From the NCBI GenBank assembly GCA_963698885.1, contig CAVOSJ010000003.1, positions 558,001 through 622,000 on the forward strand: a DNA stretch of 64,000 nt, given 5' to 3'. The notes under the pieces were generated by a model that ran no database searches, was not told the DNA's origin, and saw only the letters and a program-made list of their open reading frames with translations. Both the position numbers and the translations under genes were made by a program. This document shows, piece after piece, positions 8,182 through 20,113 of this stretch; within the stretch, counting starts at the first letter, position 1; each line of letters opens with the position of its first letter. Origin of the DNA: JBARKJ01 sp963698885. Lineage in GTDB: Bacteria > Nitrospirota > JACRHJ01.

Positions 8182-9718
8182 TCAGATTTTATGCAGGCTC
8201 GGGAAAAGAGAGGCGTCGGTATGGGGTAAAAACATGGCGGCCCGGTAAAGGCTCATGAACTCCGCGCTGGCGTTTAATTCCTTGTAAGTGACCATCGAGG
8301 CTATTCTCTCCATGTTTTCACGGGCGTCCCGGTCCAGGAGCGCAAAGGTAGCGCCTTTAAGCGAAGAGTTGCCCAGGAGCTTGAATTTATGAAGAGGGAT
8401 GTCCGGGAGCATCCCGATGGAGACGGCCTTGTCCGCCGCAATATACTCGCCGAACGTGCCAGCCACGAAAAATGACTCGATATCATTAAAAGTTATGCCT
8501 ATTTCGGTAGTAATAACCGTCAGCGCGGTGTACATGGCGGCCTTCGTCCGGATCAGGTTCTCTATATCTTTTTCGGTAAAGATTATGTCGCCCGTTACCT
8601 TATAGGCCAGCCCCGCTTCAGTTTCGATTATCCTTTTGGTTTTTGCCGGGATAAATTTGCCCCTGCCGTCAATTAAGCCCGTCCTGAAAAGCTCGGACAA
8701 CAGGTCTATGAGCGCGGAGCCGCACATCCCTTCGGGCTGAACGCCGCCTATTACGGTAAAGGACGGTTCATAGTCCGCGTCTATTTTTATCCTGTCTATC
8801 GCGCCGGGGGCCGCCCTCATGCCGGAATTCACCACTCCCCCTTCAAGCGCCGGGCCCGCCGCGCCCGCGCATGCGACCAGCCAGTCCCTGTTGCCGACGA
8901 TTATTTCCGCGTTCGTCCCAACGTCCACCAGTATGGATATCCCGTCCCTATCCGCCATCCCGGACGCAAGTATCCCCGCCAGGACGTCTCCGCCGACATA
9001 GCTCCCGACATTCGGCAGGACGAGGACCGGCGCTTCCGGCTTGATTTTCAGGCCTATATCCCTTGCGTTGAGTGCGCCGAAGCGGTTCGCGGCGGGCACA
9101 TAAGGGGCGCGGCAGATATTGTACGGGTCCAGCCCCAGGAAGAAATGCGACATCGTTGTGTTTCCGGATATGCAGGCGCAGGAAATATCGTTTACGGATA
9201 CGCCCGCTATGTTCGGCAAGTTTCCCGGCCAGGCTGCTCACGCAGTCCACCGCCGCCGTCCTCAGCTCTTCCAGTCCTCCGGCCTTAAGGCAGTGGTGAA
9301 TCCGTGCGAGTATATCTTCGCCTATGGCGGTCTGGGGGTTGGTCTCCGAGGCCTCGGCCGGTAGACCGGCTTCAGGCAGTAAACCGGCTTCAGTCGCCTC
9401 TGTATTCAAATCGATCAGTTTGCCGACGATGTTCGTCGTGCCGAGGTCCACGGCAAGCCCGAAATTATTATTGACGCCGCTCCCCGCGGCTCCACGTCTA
9501 TAAGCTCCGGCTCGCTTAAGAACCCTACCGTGGCGGTTATTTCAAAATTATTCGCCCGCAGCGCTTCGGGCAGTTTACGGACTACCCATATGGGGACGTT
9601 TTGAATAGTTATCCCCTCGCGCCCAAGACCCGCCAGGACGCGTTCGAGGTCCGGGGTCTTGTCGTTATCCGAAGGGGTATGGAAGTTTCAGAAAATATTT
9701 TTTCACAAGCGGCGTCAT
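8182..9718 (-). CDS. RACo-like ASKHA ATPase (DUF4445) without a ferredoxin domain; two frameshifts
   Basis: Corrinoid-protein reductive activators (RACo type) use ATP to drive reduction of Co(II) corrinoid cofactors. Three frames make up this gene. An N-terminal linker domain starts at an ATG (9718) with TPLVKKYFLKLP. A middle part has AVDLGTTNIVGKLIDLNT. The ASKHA core has SGNTTMSHFFLGLDP, PNVGSYVGGD, LVDVGTNAEI and FFVAGTFGEYI. Joining frames near 9455 and 9212 (one extra T in GGGAAACTTGCCG) restores continuity. The usual N-terminal [2Fe-2S] domain is absent, because the ATG overlaps the stop of the MoeA-PBP gene (ATGA). Corrinoid methyltransferase genes are not visible nearby. Confidence 0.75.
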
Positions 9719-11667
9719 CTGTCTGCTGCCGGTCCACCGGCCTCCCACATTACTTTGCCCATGTCCCGCACGTCGTATCCTCCAAGGGCGGTGACCGCCT
9801 CGCGGAACTCTGAGTCTTCGCGGATTATGTTCAGAAGCGCAAGCACCTTCGGGTCGTCGTAATATTCGCCGGGGATGGCTAAGTCGTAGCGTTCCTGTGC
9901 GACAGGCAGGAAATCGAGCCCCAGCGCCCGCGCCGCCGCGAGTATCCCCAGCCCGGTATCCGCCGCCCCAGAGAGCACCGCGGATGCCACGCCCATGTGG
10001 GTGTACTCCTCGTGCTGGTATCCTTGCACCAAGGACGCCTCAATGCCCAGGCGTTTCAGGTACAGGTCGGTTAAAAGCCTTGTCCCCGCCCCGGCCTGCC
10101 GGTTCACGAAGACAACGTCAGGCCGCCGCAGGTCTTCAAAACCTTTTATGCCTTTCGGGTTGCCCCTTTGTACCAGCAGCCCCTGCTCCCGGTAAACGAG
10201 GTTCACAAGGAATACCTTCCTGCCCGGCAGGTATTTCTTTAGGTATGAGACGTTATATTCGCCCGTCTCCTCGTCCAGGAGGTGCGTCCCCGCGATATGC
10301 GCCTCGTTTCTCTTAAGCGCGATAATCCCGCCAAGGCTCCCGGTATGCGCGGAAGACAGGCCGAGCTTCGGGTTCCTTTTCTTCAGGAAATTTCCAAGCA
10401 GGTCAAGAGTATTGTCGTGGCTCCCTATGCAGACGACGGTATTTTCCAGTTCCTCCGAAGGCTTCAAAAGCTCCGCTTCGACACTGCTGCCCGCCGCAAG
10501 ACCTTCCGAGGCCGCCGGGATGCGCACGATGCCGTCCGCCCGCACCAGCGTCATCAACACTCCCGCGCCCCGCTGCATCGGAGTCGCGATTACGTTCTCA
10601 CCCACCTTGCCTATCTTCACCCGGACAAACTCCTCCTGCCCGAGCGGTGATGACATCTGCCGGGAGAGCGTCGCCTTTATGCTCTGGGCCCTGGGGGGTT
10701 CCATCCCCTGCATTGCGTACAGGAGCGGGCGGGCGAAAAACTTGAAAACAAGGTACGCCGAGACCGGATAACCCGGCACCCCTATTACCGGTTTGCCCTC
10801 CACCATCCCCAGTATCACGGGCTTTCCCGGCTTCGTGTTTATCCCGTGCAGGAACACTTCCCCAAGCTCGCTTATCGCCTGGTACGTATGGTCTTCCGAC
10901 CCGGCGGAAGAGCCCGCGTTCACCGCTACGATATCGCATTCACGCACCGCTTCCAGCACCCTGGCCTTAAGCGCGCCAAGGTCGTCCGGCACTATATCGT
11001 ACCTTTTAGCCTCCGCGCCCCACTCACTCAGCCATGCCGGAGAGCATGCGGGAGTTGTACTCGATGATGTCCCCTTTTTTAAGTTCCGTACCCGGCTGGA
11101 CAAGCTCGTCTCCCGTAGGTATAAGACCCGCCTTCGGCCTTCGCCGCACAAGAAGCTCGGTGATGCCTCCCGCAATCAGCGCCGCCTGGTCCGCCGGACG
11201 GACAAGGTGGTTCTCCGGAACTATCAGCTCCGTCGCCACGATGTCCTCTCCCACCACCCGCACGTGCTGCCAGGGGGTAGCGGGCTGGATTATCTCGATA
11301 TAGATATTCTCTACGTCGTTTATGTCCTCCACCATTATGACGGAGTCCATGCCGTCAGGGAGCGGGTTTCCGGTATTGACGTACAGCGCCTGCTCGCCCA
11401 GCTTCAGCTTTTTGGGATGATGTTCGGACGCGCCGACTGTATCGGCGAAGCGTACCGCCACGCCGTCCATCGCCGCCGAATGATAAAAAGGAGAAGATAA
11501 TTTTGCCGCCACGGCCTCCGACGTCACCCGCCCAAGGGAATCGTCCACGCCGACCAGCTCGCCCGGAAGCGGCTTCCATACGCCCGCCTCGGTCAAGACG
11601 CCTCTGCCACAGGGCCAGCGCCTCATCCAGCGGAGTAGCGGTTATGTATATTTTTCGCTGCAGCCAT
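9715..11667 (-). CDS. moeA: MoeA molybdopterin molybdotransferase fused to a PBP-like domain; about three frameshifts
   Basis: MoeA inserts molybdate (or tungstate) into adenylylated molybdopterin. Corrected for breaks, the protein has the MoeA domains (HSAAMDGVAVRF, PTGDELVQPG, AVNAGSSAGSEDHT, HGINTKPGKPVILG, GVPGYPVSAY) and then a C-terminal periplasmic-binding-protein-like domain (about the last 190 residues: VCIGSHDNTLDLL, NRQAGAGTRLL). That fusion is known in many bacteria and may sense the metal or an effector. Breaks are near 11040 (SGMAE to EWGAEAKR), 11605 (WQRRLD to EAGVWKP) and 11645. The first codons are uncertain for that reason. It is the downstream member of a tandem moeA pair. 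Confidence 0.82.
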
Positions 11668-11672
11668 CTTAT

Positions 11673-12134
11673 TTATTTGCCGTCCCGACCGAAACGGAGG
11701 GATCTACAGTTGAATTGATTTATCAATATCAAAAGTACCAATGCTGTCAAATCGGTATCAGTTTTATAATTAAATTTTTCGCCATTTTCTAAAAACCACG
11801 ATTTCCATTTCTTGATTATCTCTTCCTGAGCATCCTTAGGTGCAATATATATATTCTCGCGTGACATCCAATCTGCAAAAAAAGGTAACTCTTGTTCATT
11901 CTTCAAGGTAAGCCAATATTTCCTATCTCTTTCTTGTTTAGTAAATATATGTTTTGTAGTGCCTTTGAAATCCAAACCAGTCAAGTATCTTAATGCTCTA
12001 ATACACCAAATAATATGCATTGATGATTTATGTTTTTCCTCATCGTTTGAATATATGGCGGTTTCCGGAATGTTTCGTAACTCTTTGATTAACAAGCAAC
12101 CAGATTGATAAGGTTTCTCCGCAAGCAATTTCAT
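11673..12134 (-). CDS. Hypothetical protein in an AT-rich insert between two moeA genes
   Basis: 153 residues, Lys/Glu/Asn-rich, with no family I recognise. A hydrophobic stretch near the C-terminus (ALVLLILINQF) could be one buried or membrane helix. The reading frame stays open for about 25 codons upstream of the ATG without a usual start codon, so the gene may be N-terminally truncated. Base composition is clearly more AT-rich than both flanking moeA genes, which points to a later insertion into the operon. Confidence 0.5.
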   Translation of the reverse strand: MKLLAEKPYQSGCLLIKELRNIPETAIYSNDEEKHKSSMHIIWCIRALRYLTGLDFKGTTKHIFTKQERDRKYWLTLKNEQELPFFADWMSRENIYIAPKDAQEEIIKKWKSWFLENGEKFNYKTDTDLTALVLLILINQFNCRSLRFGRDGK

Positions 12135-12276
12135 TTGCGACTCATAATTTTCTGTTTCATATCCAAAGTTTGATACTGTCTTTACAATTTGAGGGTCGTC
12201 ACATCTTTATTTGATTTGCATATGATAAGTCATACGAACATAAGAACAATATAATAAGTATTCATTGGCATGTTAA

Positions 12277-13547
12277 TCAAATAACCTCACCGTTACTTTT
12301 TCGCCCTTTTAGAAGCCCCGGCTTCTCGACCGGTATCACCACCGTCCCGTGCGCCTTCACGAGGGTGGATATAAGGCCCGATTTTCCAAGCACCGGATGC
12401 GCGAAAAGCTCCCCTCCCTCGGACTTGAGCAGGACCCTCAGATGGTCCTCGCGTCCCGGCGCGGAGGAATAGTTCCGGGCCATCTTTGCCTCCACCACCC
12501 TGTACGTTCGGTATCCCGGCAATCCCCAGCGGGTCGGTCTCTCCGGATGCTTTTTTAATTAACGGCCCTAAAAAAAGTTCGAAGGATACCGTCACTGCGA
12601 CCGGATGCCCCGGCAGGCCGAAAACCGGCTTGCCTTTGACCACCCCTATTATAACAGGCTTTCCCGGCCTGACGGATACCCCGTGCACGAGCACGCCCGG
12701 TTCTCCCGCATCGTTTATCACCTTTGCCGTCAGGTCGCCTAGCCCGACGGAGCTGCCGCCTGTAAGCGCGACTATATCGCAATCGGCGAGGCCGTCTTCC
12801 ACCGCCCCGCGTATCAGGCCGTAATCGTCTCTGAATATGCCTTTCAGCACCGGGATCCCCGCCCGCCTGCCGCACAAGCCCGGCAAGGTTATATGAATTG
12901 ACGTCCCGCACCTGCCCGGGAAGCGGCTTTTGCTCTGCCGGGATTATCTCGTTCCCCGTATTTATGATGGCTACTTTCGGCATTTTAAATACCAGCGGCC
13001 GCGTCACCCCTATCCCCGCCAGCGCGCCCAGGTCCTGCGGCCTGAGCCGGTGGCCCTTAGGGAGCACCGTCTCACCCGCCCTGATATCGTCGCCCGGCTG
13101 GACCACGTTCTCGCCCGGCGCAACGGGTTTCATTACCTCCACCTCGTCCGTGCCCAGGGTCTGCGTATGTTCCAGCATCACGACCGCGTCGGCCCCCTCC
13201 GGCAGCATCCCGCCGGTGGATATGGTAAAGACCTGCCCGCGCGGCAGCGGTTTTGAAGCCTGCTCGCCCATCTTTATTTCGCCCGCTAATTTCAGATAGG
13301 CCGGAAGTGATTCAGAGGCCCCGAACGTATCGCCGGAGAATACGGCGTAGCCGTCCATAGACGAGCGGGGGAATTCCGGGAGGGGGGTTTCGGAGACTAT
13401 ATCCGAGGCGAGCACGCGTCCGAGGGCGGAGGTCAACGGTAATTCCTCCGTCTGCGGCTCCGGCTGAACGTACGAGGAGTAAAAGATGCGGCGGGCCTCA
13501 TCCACGGTTACCACTTCGCCCCGGCCCAGCATATCCTTGTAGCCCAT
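12277..13547 (-). CDS. moeA: Molybdopterin molybdotransferase MoeA; two frameshifts
   Basis: Catalyses molybdate insertion into molybdopterin-AMP. The N-terminal frame (to about 12880) carries SSMDGYAVFSGD, GADAVVMLEHT, GHRLRPQDLGALAGIG and INTGNEIIP. The middle frame has IVALTGGSSVGLGDLT, VSVRPGKPVIIG and FGLPGHPVAV. The last frame (from about 12520) ends with the MoeA C-terminal beta domain (HPVLGKSGLISTLVKAHG). Junctions near 12880 and 12520 join cleanly with one-base corrections, giving about 423 residues, typical for MoeA. It is the upstream member of the pair; formate dehydrogenase at 34-37 kb is an obvious user of the cofactor. Confidence 0.85.
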
Positions 13548-13564
13548 AGTTTCACTTATAGAGC

Positions 13565-13601
13565 AAAAAAGGCAGGCGGCTCAATGTAATAAGCCCCTGC
13601 C
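13565..13601 (-). terminator. Rho-independent terminator after ihfB-like gene
   Basis: On the minus strand GGCAGGGGC ... GCCGCCTGCC forms a stem (13571-13601) followed by six T (13565-13570). It lies between the integration-host-factor-like gene and the moeA operon and separates the two. Confidence 0.7.
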
Positions 13602-13631
13602 ATTAGAGAAAGAAAAGTTACAGGTGTATCC

Positions 13632-13913
13632 CTACTTGCCGTCCACCAGTTCCTTCAGCTCCTTGCCCGCCTTAAAGAAAGGCACTTTTTTGGAAGGCAC
13701 GGAAACGGGGGAGCCGGTCTTCGGGTTTCTGCCCTCGCGCTCTTTGCGGGAGCGGATCTTGAAGCTTCCGAAGCCTCTGATCTCGATTTTATCGCCGACG
13801 GCAAGGGCGTCTTTGATGCTGTCGAAAATGGTATTGATAATTACCTCGGTCTGCTTCTTGGTAAGACCGTCGACCTTGTCAGAGACCTTCTCAACAAGTT
13901 CCGCCTTAGTCAT
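13632..13913 (-). CDS. ihfB: HU/IHF-family DNA-bending protein (IHF beta-like)
   Basis: 93 residues, the standard length. It starts MTKAELVEKVSDKVDGLTKK and contains the arm region RKEREGRNPKTGSPVSVP with the conserved RNPKTG and the Pro that intercalates into DNA. It binds and bends DNA as a dimer and usually assists sigma-54 promoters, several of which occur further right in this window. Position next to sppA and rpsA favours an ihfB assignment over HU. Confidence 0.9.
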   Translation of the reverse strand: MTKAELVEKVSDKVDGLTKKQTEVIINTIFDSIKDALAVGDKIEIRGFGSFKIRSRKEREGRNPKTGSPVSVPSKKVPFFKAGKELKELVDGK

Positions 13914-14024
13914 AAACTATTACCCCCCCGATTTATATGAAACTCTATGAGCTGTCATAAGATACTAAGCGAATAAATAACATATCCATAACCTGTTGTC
14001 AAGGTTAAAGATATCGTTTTTTTA

Positions 14025-14922
14025 TCACTTTATTTCCGGCGCGGCGTACAGGTACATCATGCCCTGGAGGTTCTTTCCCAGGATGCCGCGGAAGAGGCTC
14101 CCGGCGTCTTTGCCTTTGAGGAGGTCCAAGATCGAGGTCTTTTTTTCTTCCGTAACCACCTTCGGCTCCCCTTGAATATTCGCCAGCTTCCCGGCAGCTT
14201 TTACGGCGTCGTCAAGGTCGCCAAGCTCGTCCACAAGGCCGACAGCCTTCGCCTGTCTTCCGGTATATACGCTCCCGTCCGCCAAGGCCCAGACGTCCTG
14301 CGTTTTCATCTTGCGTCCGGCGGCGACCGCGTCCACGAACTGCGAGTGCACGTCGTGGAGCACATTCTGGAGGTACTCCCGCTCGTCGGGAGTCATCGTC
14401 CGCATGAAATCCCCCACGTCCTTGCGCTTGCCGACGGCGACGGTCTCGTCTTTGATCGCCGATTTTTTTCATCAGCTCACCCGCCGAGGCAAACTCCATA
14501 ATGACGCCGATACTGCCCGTAAGGGTGCCGGGGTTGGCGATTATCTTGTCCGCGGCGGAGGCGATATAGTAACCTCCCGAGGCCGCGACAATGCCCATGG
14601 AGACGACGATTTTCTGGCCGGTCTTTTTGCGGATTTTATTTATTTCCTCATAGATTTCCTGGCTGGGCACTACCGCCCCGCCCGGGCTGTTTATGCGCAG
14701 GATAATGGCTTTTACGGAGGTATCTTTGGAATATTTCTTTAGTTGGTCTATTACGTCGTCGGAGTCGAGGATTATTCCTTCTATCTTCACAACCGCGACT
14801 TTATTGGAAGACACAAGCGGCGCTTCACCCAAAAAGAGTGAAGCGCCGGTTGAAAGCGCGATTATAATCGCGACAACGACAATTACCCCGACGATCAGGA
14901 AAGCAATTGGCTTCCTGTTCAT
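14025..14922 (-). CDS. sppA: Signal peptide peptidase SppA; one frameshift
   Basis: SppA is a membrane-anchored Ser/Lys protease that degrades cleaved signal peptides. The N-terminal frame has one transmembrane helix (about residues 7-30), ILRINSPGGAVVPSQEIY and the catalytic-Ser region SMGIVAASGGYYIASAAD; NPGTLTGSIGVIM follows. The second frame continues with KDETVAVGKRKDVGDFMR and MTPDEREYLQ. One extra base near 14460 (GGCGATC instead of GGCATC) explains the break. It lies 15 bases downstream of rpsA. Confidence 0.88.
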
Positions 14923-14937
14923 CCAGCCTCCTGAAGC

Positions 14938-16693
<1,756 letters not shown>

Positions 16694-16791
16694 CAGACTA
16701 CGTACCTCCGGTTTTTTAATTTTCAGGCTATAAAGCCTGAAATCGTGCAAGATTTAAATACTAACATATTTTATTACGGTTTTCCAGCATT

Positions 16792-17427
16792 TTATGCGGG
16801 ATTACCCTGTTCAAGACTTTTTATTTCCGCCATTATCGCGTCGGCTATGCCCTGGTACCGCTCCTGCCGGCCTTTACCTTCCGTCTTTGAGAAATCCATC
16901 GGCTTTCCAAACGTCACCGAAACCTTCGTAAGCCGGAAAGACTTGTGTACTTTCCCGAACGTCATATAACTTCCCCTCACATATACCGGCACCACCGGCA
17001 CCTTCGCCAGAGAGACTATCATCCCGATTCCAGCCTTGCCCGGCTGTAAAGAGCCGTCCAGGCTTCTCGTACCCTCCGGGAACAGGCATACGGGCTCCCC
17101 TTTTTTAAGCCTGCCCAGTATCTCGTTCAGCGTCGTCTTGTCCAGCCGGTCGCGGTTTATGGGAAAGGCCTTACATCTGTCCAGAAAAAATTTCTTCCAC
17201 GGCCTGTTGAACAGCGAGTCCCGCGCGACGAAATTTACCCTGCGCCACAGCGCCGTGCCTACAAAGGGGGGGTCGAGATAGCTCGCGTGGTTGCTGGCAA
17301 GGATGACAGGCCCCGTTTTCGGGACGTTTTCGCGGCCGATAATCCTGTACCCGAATAAGATTTTAAACAGGATATAAAAGATGGTGTGCGATATGTCGTA
17401 GATGATATGCGTCTTAGGTCCCGGCAA
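16792..17427 (-). CDS. plsC: 1-acyl-sn-glycerol-3-phosphate acyltransferase (PlsC family)
   Basis: 211 residues. The acyltransferase motif NHASYLDP (HX4D) lies at about residues 46-53, and FPEGTRS at about 120. It makes phosphatidic acid from lysophosphatidic acid at the inner membrane. The frame starts with a TTG (17427) overlapping the 3' end of cmk, so translation is probably coupled. The order cmk-plsC-rpsA is common in Gram-positives and some Proteobacteria. Confidence 0.9.
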   Translation of the reverse strand: MPGPKTHIIYDISHTIFYILFKILFGYRIIGRENVPKTGPVILASNHASYLDPPFVGTALWRRVNFVARDSLFNRPWKKFFLDRCKAFPINRDRLDKTTLNEILGRLKKGEPVCLFPEGTRSLDGSLQPGKAGIGMIVSLAKVPVVPVYVRGSYMTFGKVHKSFRLTKVSVTFGKPMDFSKTEGKGRQERYQGIADAIMAEIKSLEQGNPA

Positions 17428-18090
17428 CTTCCAGCACCTTCTTCTTCATCAGGGCTACCACTTCGTCAATTCCCAGCCCGGAGCTGTCCACGATTACCGC
17501 GTCCTGGGCTTTTTTCAGCGGCGCGATTTCCCGGTGGCTGTCGTCGTAGTCCCTCTTCGCCACGTCTTCGATTGTCTTCTGGAGGTCGGCCTCCATCCCC
17601 TTCGCCTGGAATTCCAGCCAGCGCCGCTTCGCCCTTTCCTCCACCTTCGCGTCCAGGTAAAATTTCACCTGCGGCATCGGGGAAGACCACCGTCCCTATA
17701 TCGCGCCCTTCAAGCACTACCCCGCCGCCCTCGCCCAGTTTCCTCTGAAGCTCCAGGAGCCTCTCCCTTACGCAGGGCTGGGCCGATACGGCGGATGCTA
17801 CCATGCCCATCTCCGGCGTGCGGATCGCTGTCACTTACGTCTTCATTATCCAGATATACCTTGACACCGCCATCAGCCTGCTCAAGTCCGCACTTCCGTC
17901 CTCTCGCAAAGCTCCCGGAGGGCCTCCCCTCTTTCAGCTCGACACCTTCGCGGACAGCCTTCAGGCCGATTGCGCGGTACATGGCCCCGGTGTCGATATA
18001 GAGGTAGCCCAGTTCCTTTGCGAGCATCTTGCCGACAGTGCTCTTACCGGCCCCCGAAGGGCCGTCTATGGCGACGATTAATTTTTTCAT
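17414..18090 (-). CDS. cmk: Cytidylate kinase; about four frameshifts
   Basis: Phosphorylates CMP and dCMP. The start MKKLIVAIDGPSGAGKSTVG holds the P-loop, followed by LGYLYIDTGAMYRA. The rest is scattered over all three minus frames but is continuous in meaning: EALRELCERTEVR, LEQADGGVKVYLDNEDVSD, IRTPEMGMVASAVSA, VVLEGRDIGTVVFPDA, VKFYLDAKVEERAKRR and KRDYDDSHREIAPL. Joins fall near 17920, 17890, 17830 and 17680. About 225 residues result, normal for Cmk. The gene is essential in most bacteria, so the breaks are probably sequence errors. Confidence 0.87.
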
Positions 18091-18100
18091 TCAAGTCTTT

Positions 18101-18300
18101 TTATTCCGTTCTATACTTTTCAAATGCATAGTTGTTGTTTATATCGTTCACATAGTCGATGTAATAGTACTCGCGCCATTTTGCGGCGCGGGCAGCGTCA
18201 TGCTTGATAACTGGTCAAAGACATCATACTTCTTCATGGTGTCGTTCTTATTGTAGTCCCAGTCGTCGGCTATATTGCCATTGTCGTTAAAGTTAGTTAT
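18101..18300 (-). pseudogene. Possible 3' remnant of an unknown acidic protein
   Basis: Two minus-strand frames read like one hydrophilic C-terminus: DDWDYNKNDTMKKYDVFDQL, then after a one-base shift near 18190, KWREYYYIDYVNDINNNYAF and KYRTE ending at a TAA (18101-18103). No start codon or upstream part is present. It lies in the AT-rich stretch between aroA and cmk. I do not recognise the protein. Confidence 0.3.
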
Positions 18301-18590
18301 TTAATAATTCCTATATCTTTACCAAGAATAAAAATTAGGAACCCCAAAATAATTAATAATAAAAGCAACCTAAGATGTTTAAACTTTAATACGCCAAAAA
18401 ACTTAGCCTTATTGCTTCTATATTCGTGATGGCAATAGGGACAGACTATTAAGTCATAATCTTTGAATTTTCTTTCAAAATTAAACCACTGCGTTGGATA
18501 AATTAAATCACTGAATGGATTCTTTTTATATAATAATAAAGATAAATTAATCTCCTTTGCACAATGCGGGCAGACTTCTTTCTTTAACAT
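18297..18590 (-). CDS. Small zinc-ribbon membrane protein in an AT-rich insert
   Basis: 97 residues from an ATG at 18590 with a GAGGG site upstream; the frame is open further but this start fits best. Two CxxC pairs (CPHCAKEI near the N-terminus, CPYCHHEY about 40 residues later) suggest a zinc ribbon. A C-terminal helix (RLLLLLIILGFLIFILG) should span the membrane. Family not recognised. The low GC and the position inside an aroA-cmk operon suggest insertion. Confidence 0.5.
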   Translation of the reverse strand: MLKKEVCPHCAKEINLSLLLYKKNPFSDLIYPTQWFNFERKFKDYDLIVCPYCHHEYRSNKAKFFGVLKFKHLRLLLLLIILGFLIFILGKDIGIIK

Positions 18591-18749
18591 AATTTCCCTC
18601 AATATATATAATTCTAATAGGAAGGATGAGCATACACAAAATACCGAATTTTCCCCATAACCCATGAATGCCTAAAAGACCAATCGGGACCGTCATAATC
18701 ATGAATACTGCTAAGATAATGAACAAAAATTTAAGAAACTTGATTTCTC
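18547..18749 (-). CDS. Possible small hydrophobic protein coupled to aroA; start region shifted
   Basis: The aroA stop overlaps an ATG (TAATG). That frame closes after six codons, but a one-base shift in the AAA run gives a long hydrophobic frame: KFLKFLFIILAVFMIM, VPIGLLGIHGLWGKFGI and LILPIRIIYIEG, ending at 18547. About 67 residues and two membrane helices would result. It overlaps the zinc-ribbon gene by 44 bases in another frame. Support is only the hydrophobic pattern and the coupling to aroA. Confidence 0.35.
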
Positions 18750-18750
18750 A

Positions 18751-20061
18751 TTACATTCCTCGCTTGACCTTTAACGATTCCAGCAATTCGATGAATCCCG
18801 GAAACGACGTATTTATGCACTCGGTATCGTTAATCACCATGCCGCCGCCCTCGGCTATAAGCCCCGCGACAGCCATCGCCATTGCTACCCTGTGGTCGCC
18901 GTGGCTGTCCACTTCCGCCGCGTGGATAGGCAACCCGCCGGTAATAATCATGCCGTCCGGAGTCTCGTCCACCATCACGCCGACTTTAGTTAGCTCCCTC
19001 GCCATTGCGGCTATCCTGTCCGATTCCTTGACCCGAAGTTCGGCGGCGTCCTTGATTACCGTCTTGCCCTCCGCCGCGAGCGCGGCAATACAGATTATCG
19101 GGAATTCATCTATCGCGCGCAAAAATAATTCCCCGCCAATCTCTATCCCGCGAAGGTCCGAGTGCTCGACAATAATATCCGCCACCGGCTCCGGACCGTC
19201 CTCACGCACGTTATCCACGGTTATGCGGGCATTCATCAGACGCAGGATATCGATTATGCCCGTCCTCGTCTGATTTAGACCCACGTCTTTTATTACTACC
19301 TTCGAATCCGGCACGACCGCCGCCGCTACCATGAAAAATGCCGCCGAAGATAAATCTCCCGGCACCATGAAATCTCTGGCCAGGAGCCGCTGTCCGCCTG
19401 CAATGGAAACGGACAGTCCATCCGTCTTCAAGCTCCGCCCCCATGTACCTGAGCATCCGCTCGGTATGGTCGCGCGACTTCATCGGTTCCGTAACCGTCG
19501 TCTCACCCTCGGCGTAAAGCCCGGCCAGCAGCACGGCGGATTTCACCTGCGCGCTGGCGATAGGAGACGAATAATTTATACCCTTAAGCCCGCCAGACGG
19601 CTTTATGGTAAGCGGCGGATAATTTTTGTCCCCCTCTCCGGAGATAAGCGCGCCCATCATGGAAAGCGGCTTCACCACGCGGGTCATGGGGCGCTTCCGT
19701 AGATACTGGTCGCCCGTAAGAATGGCCTGGAAACCCTGCCCCGCAAGAAGCCCGGAGAGTAGCCTGATGCTGGTCCCGGAGTTGCCCAGGTCGAGGACGT
19801 CCTTCGGGGCCTTAAGTCCATGGAGTCCGACGCCGTGTATGACCAGCTCCGTGCCTCCCAGGCCCTCTATCTCCACGCCCATCGCGGCTAGCGCTTTTGC
19901 GGTATTCACGCTGTCTTCGCCGGTCAAGGAAACCCGATACCCGGCTCGTCCCTTCCGCGATAGCGCCCAGCATTACGGCCCGGTGAGAAATGGACTTATC
20001 GCCCGGCACGCGCACGGAGCCGCTAAGCGGAGCCGGAGTTATTTATTTTCAAGTTTTCCAT
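18751..20061 (-). CDS. aroA: 3-phosphoshikimate 1-carboxyvinyltransferase (EPSP synthase); about three frameshifts
   Basis: Sixth step of the shikimate pathway. Frames in order: VRVPGDKSISHRAVMLGAIA at the N-terminus, then LGNSGTSIRLLSGLLAGQGF with SAQVKSAVLLAGLYA, then DFMVPGDLSSAAFFMVAAA, RVKESDRIAAMA and DSHGDHRVAMAMAVAGL. These are the PEP- and shikimate-binding motifs of AroA. Breaks lie near 20040 (the start MENLKI should run into TPAPLSGSVRVPGDKS), 19930 and 19435. About 430 residues, as expected. It follows tyrA in the aromatic operon. Confidence 0.9.
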
Positions 20062-20081
20062 AAAGTTTAAAAATTTTTGGC

Positions 20082-20105
20082 GTTACCTTTTTATAAAAAG
20101 GTAAC
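20082..20105. repeat. Palindromic repeat, copy 1
   Basis: A 24-base near-perfect palindrome (GTTACCTTTTTA/TAAAAAGGTAAC) between tyrA and aroA. The same element with the same flanking bases occurs at 22152-22175. As RNA it would form a long hairpin, possibly a processing or attenuation site inside the operon. Confidence 0.75.
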
Positions 20106-20113
20106 AAAGGTCT

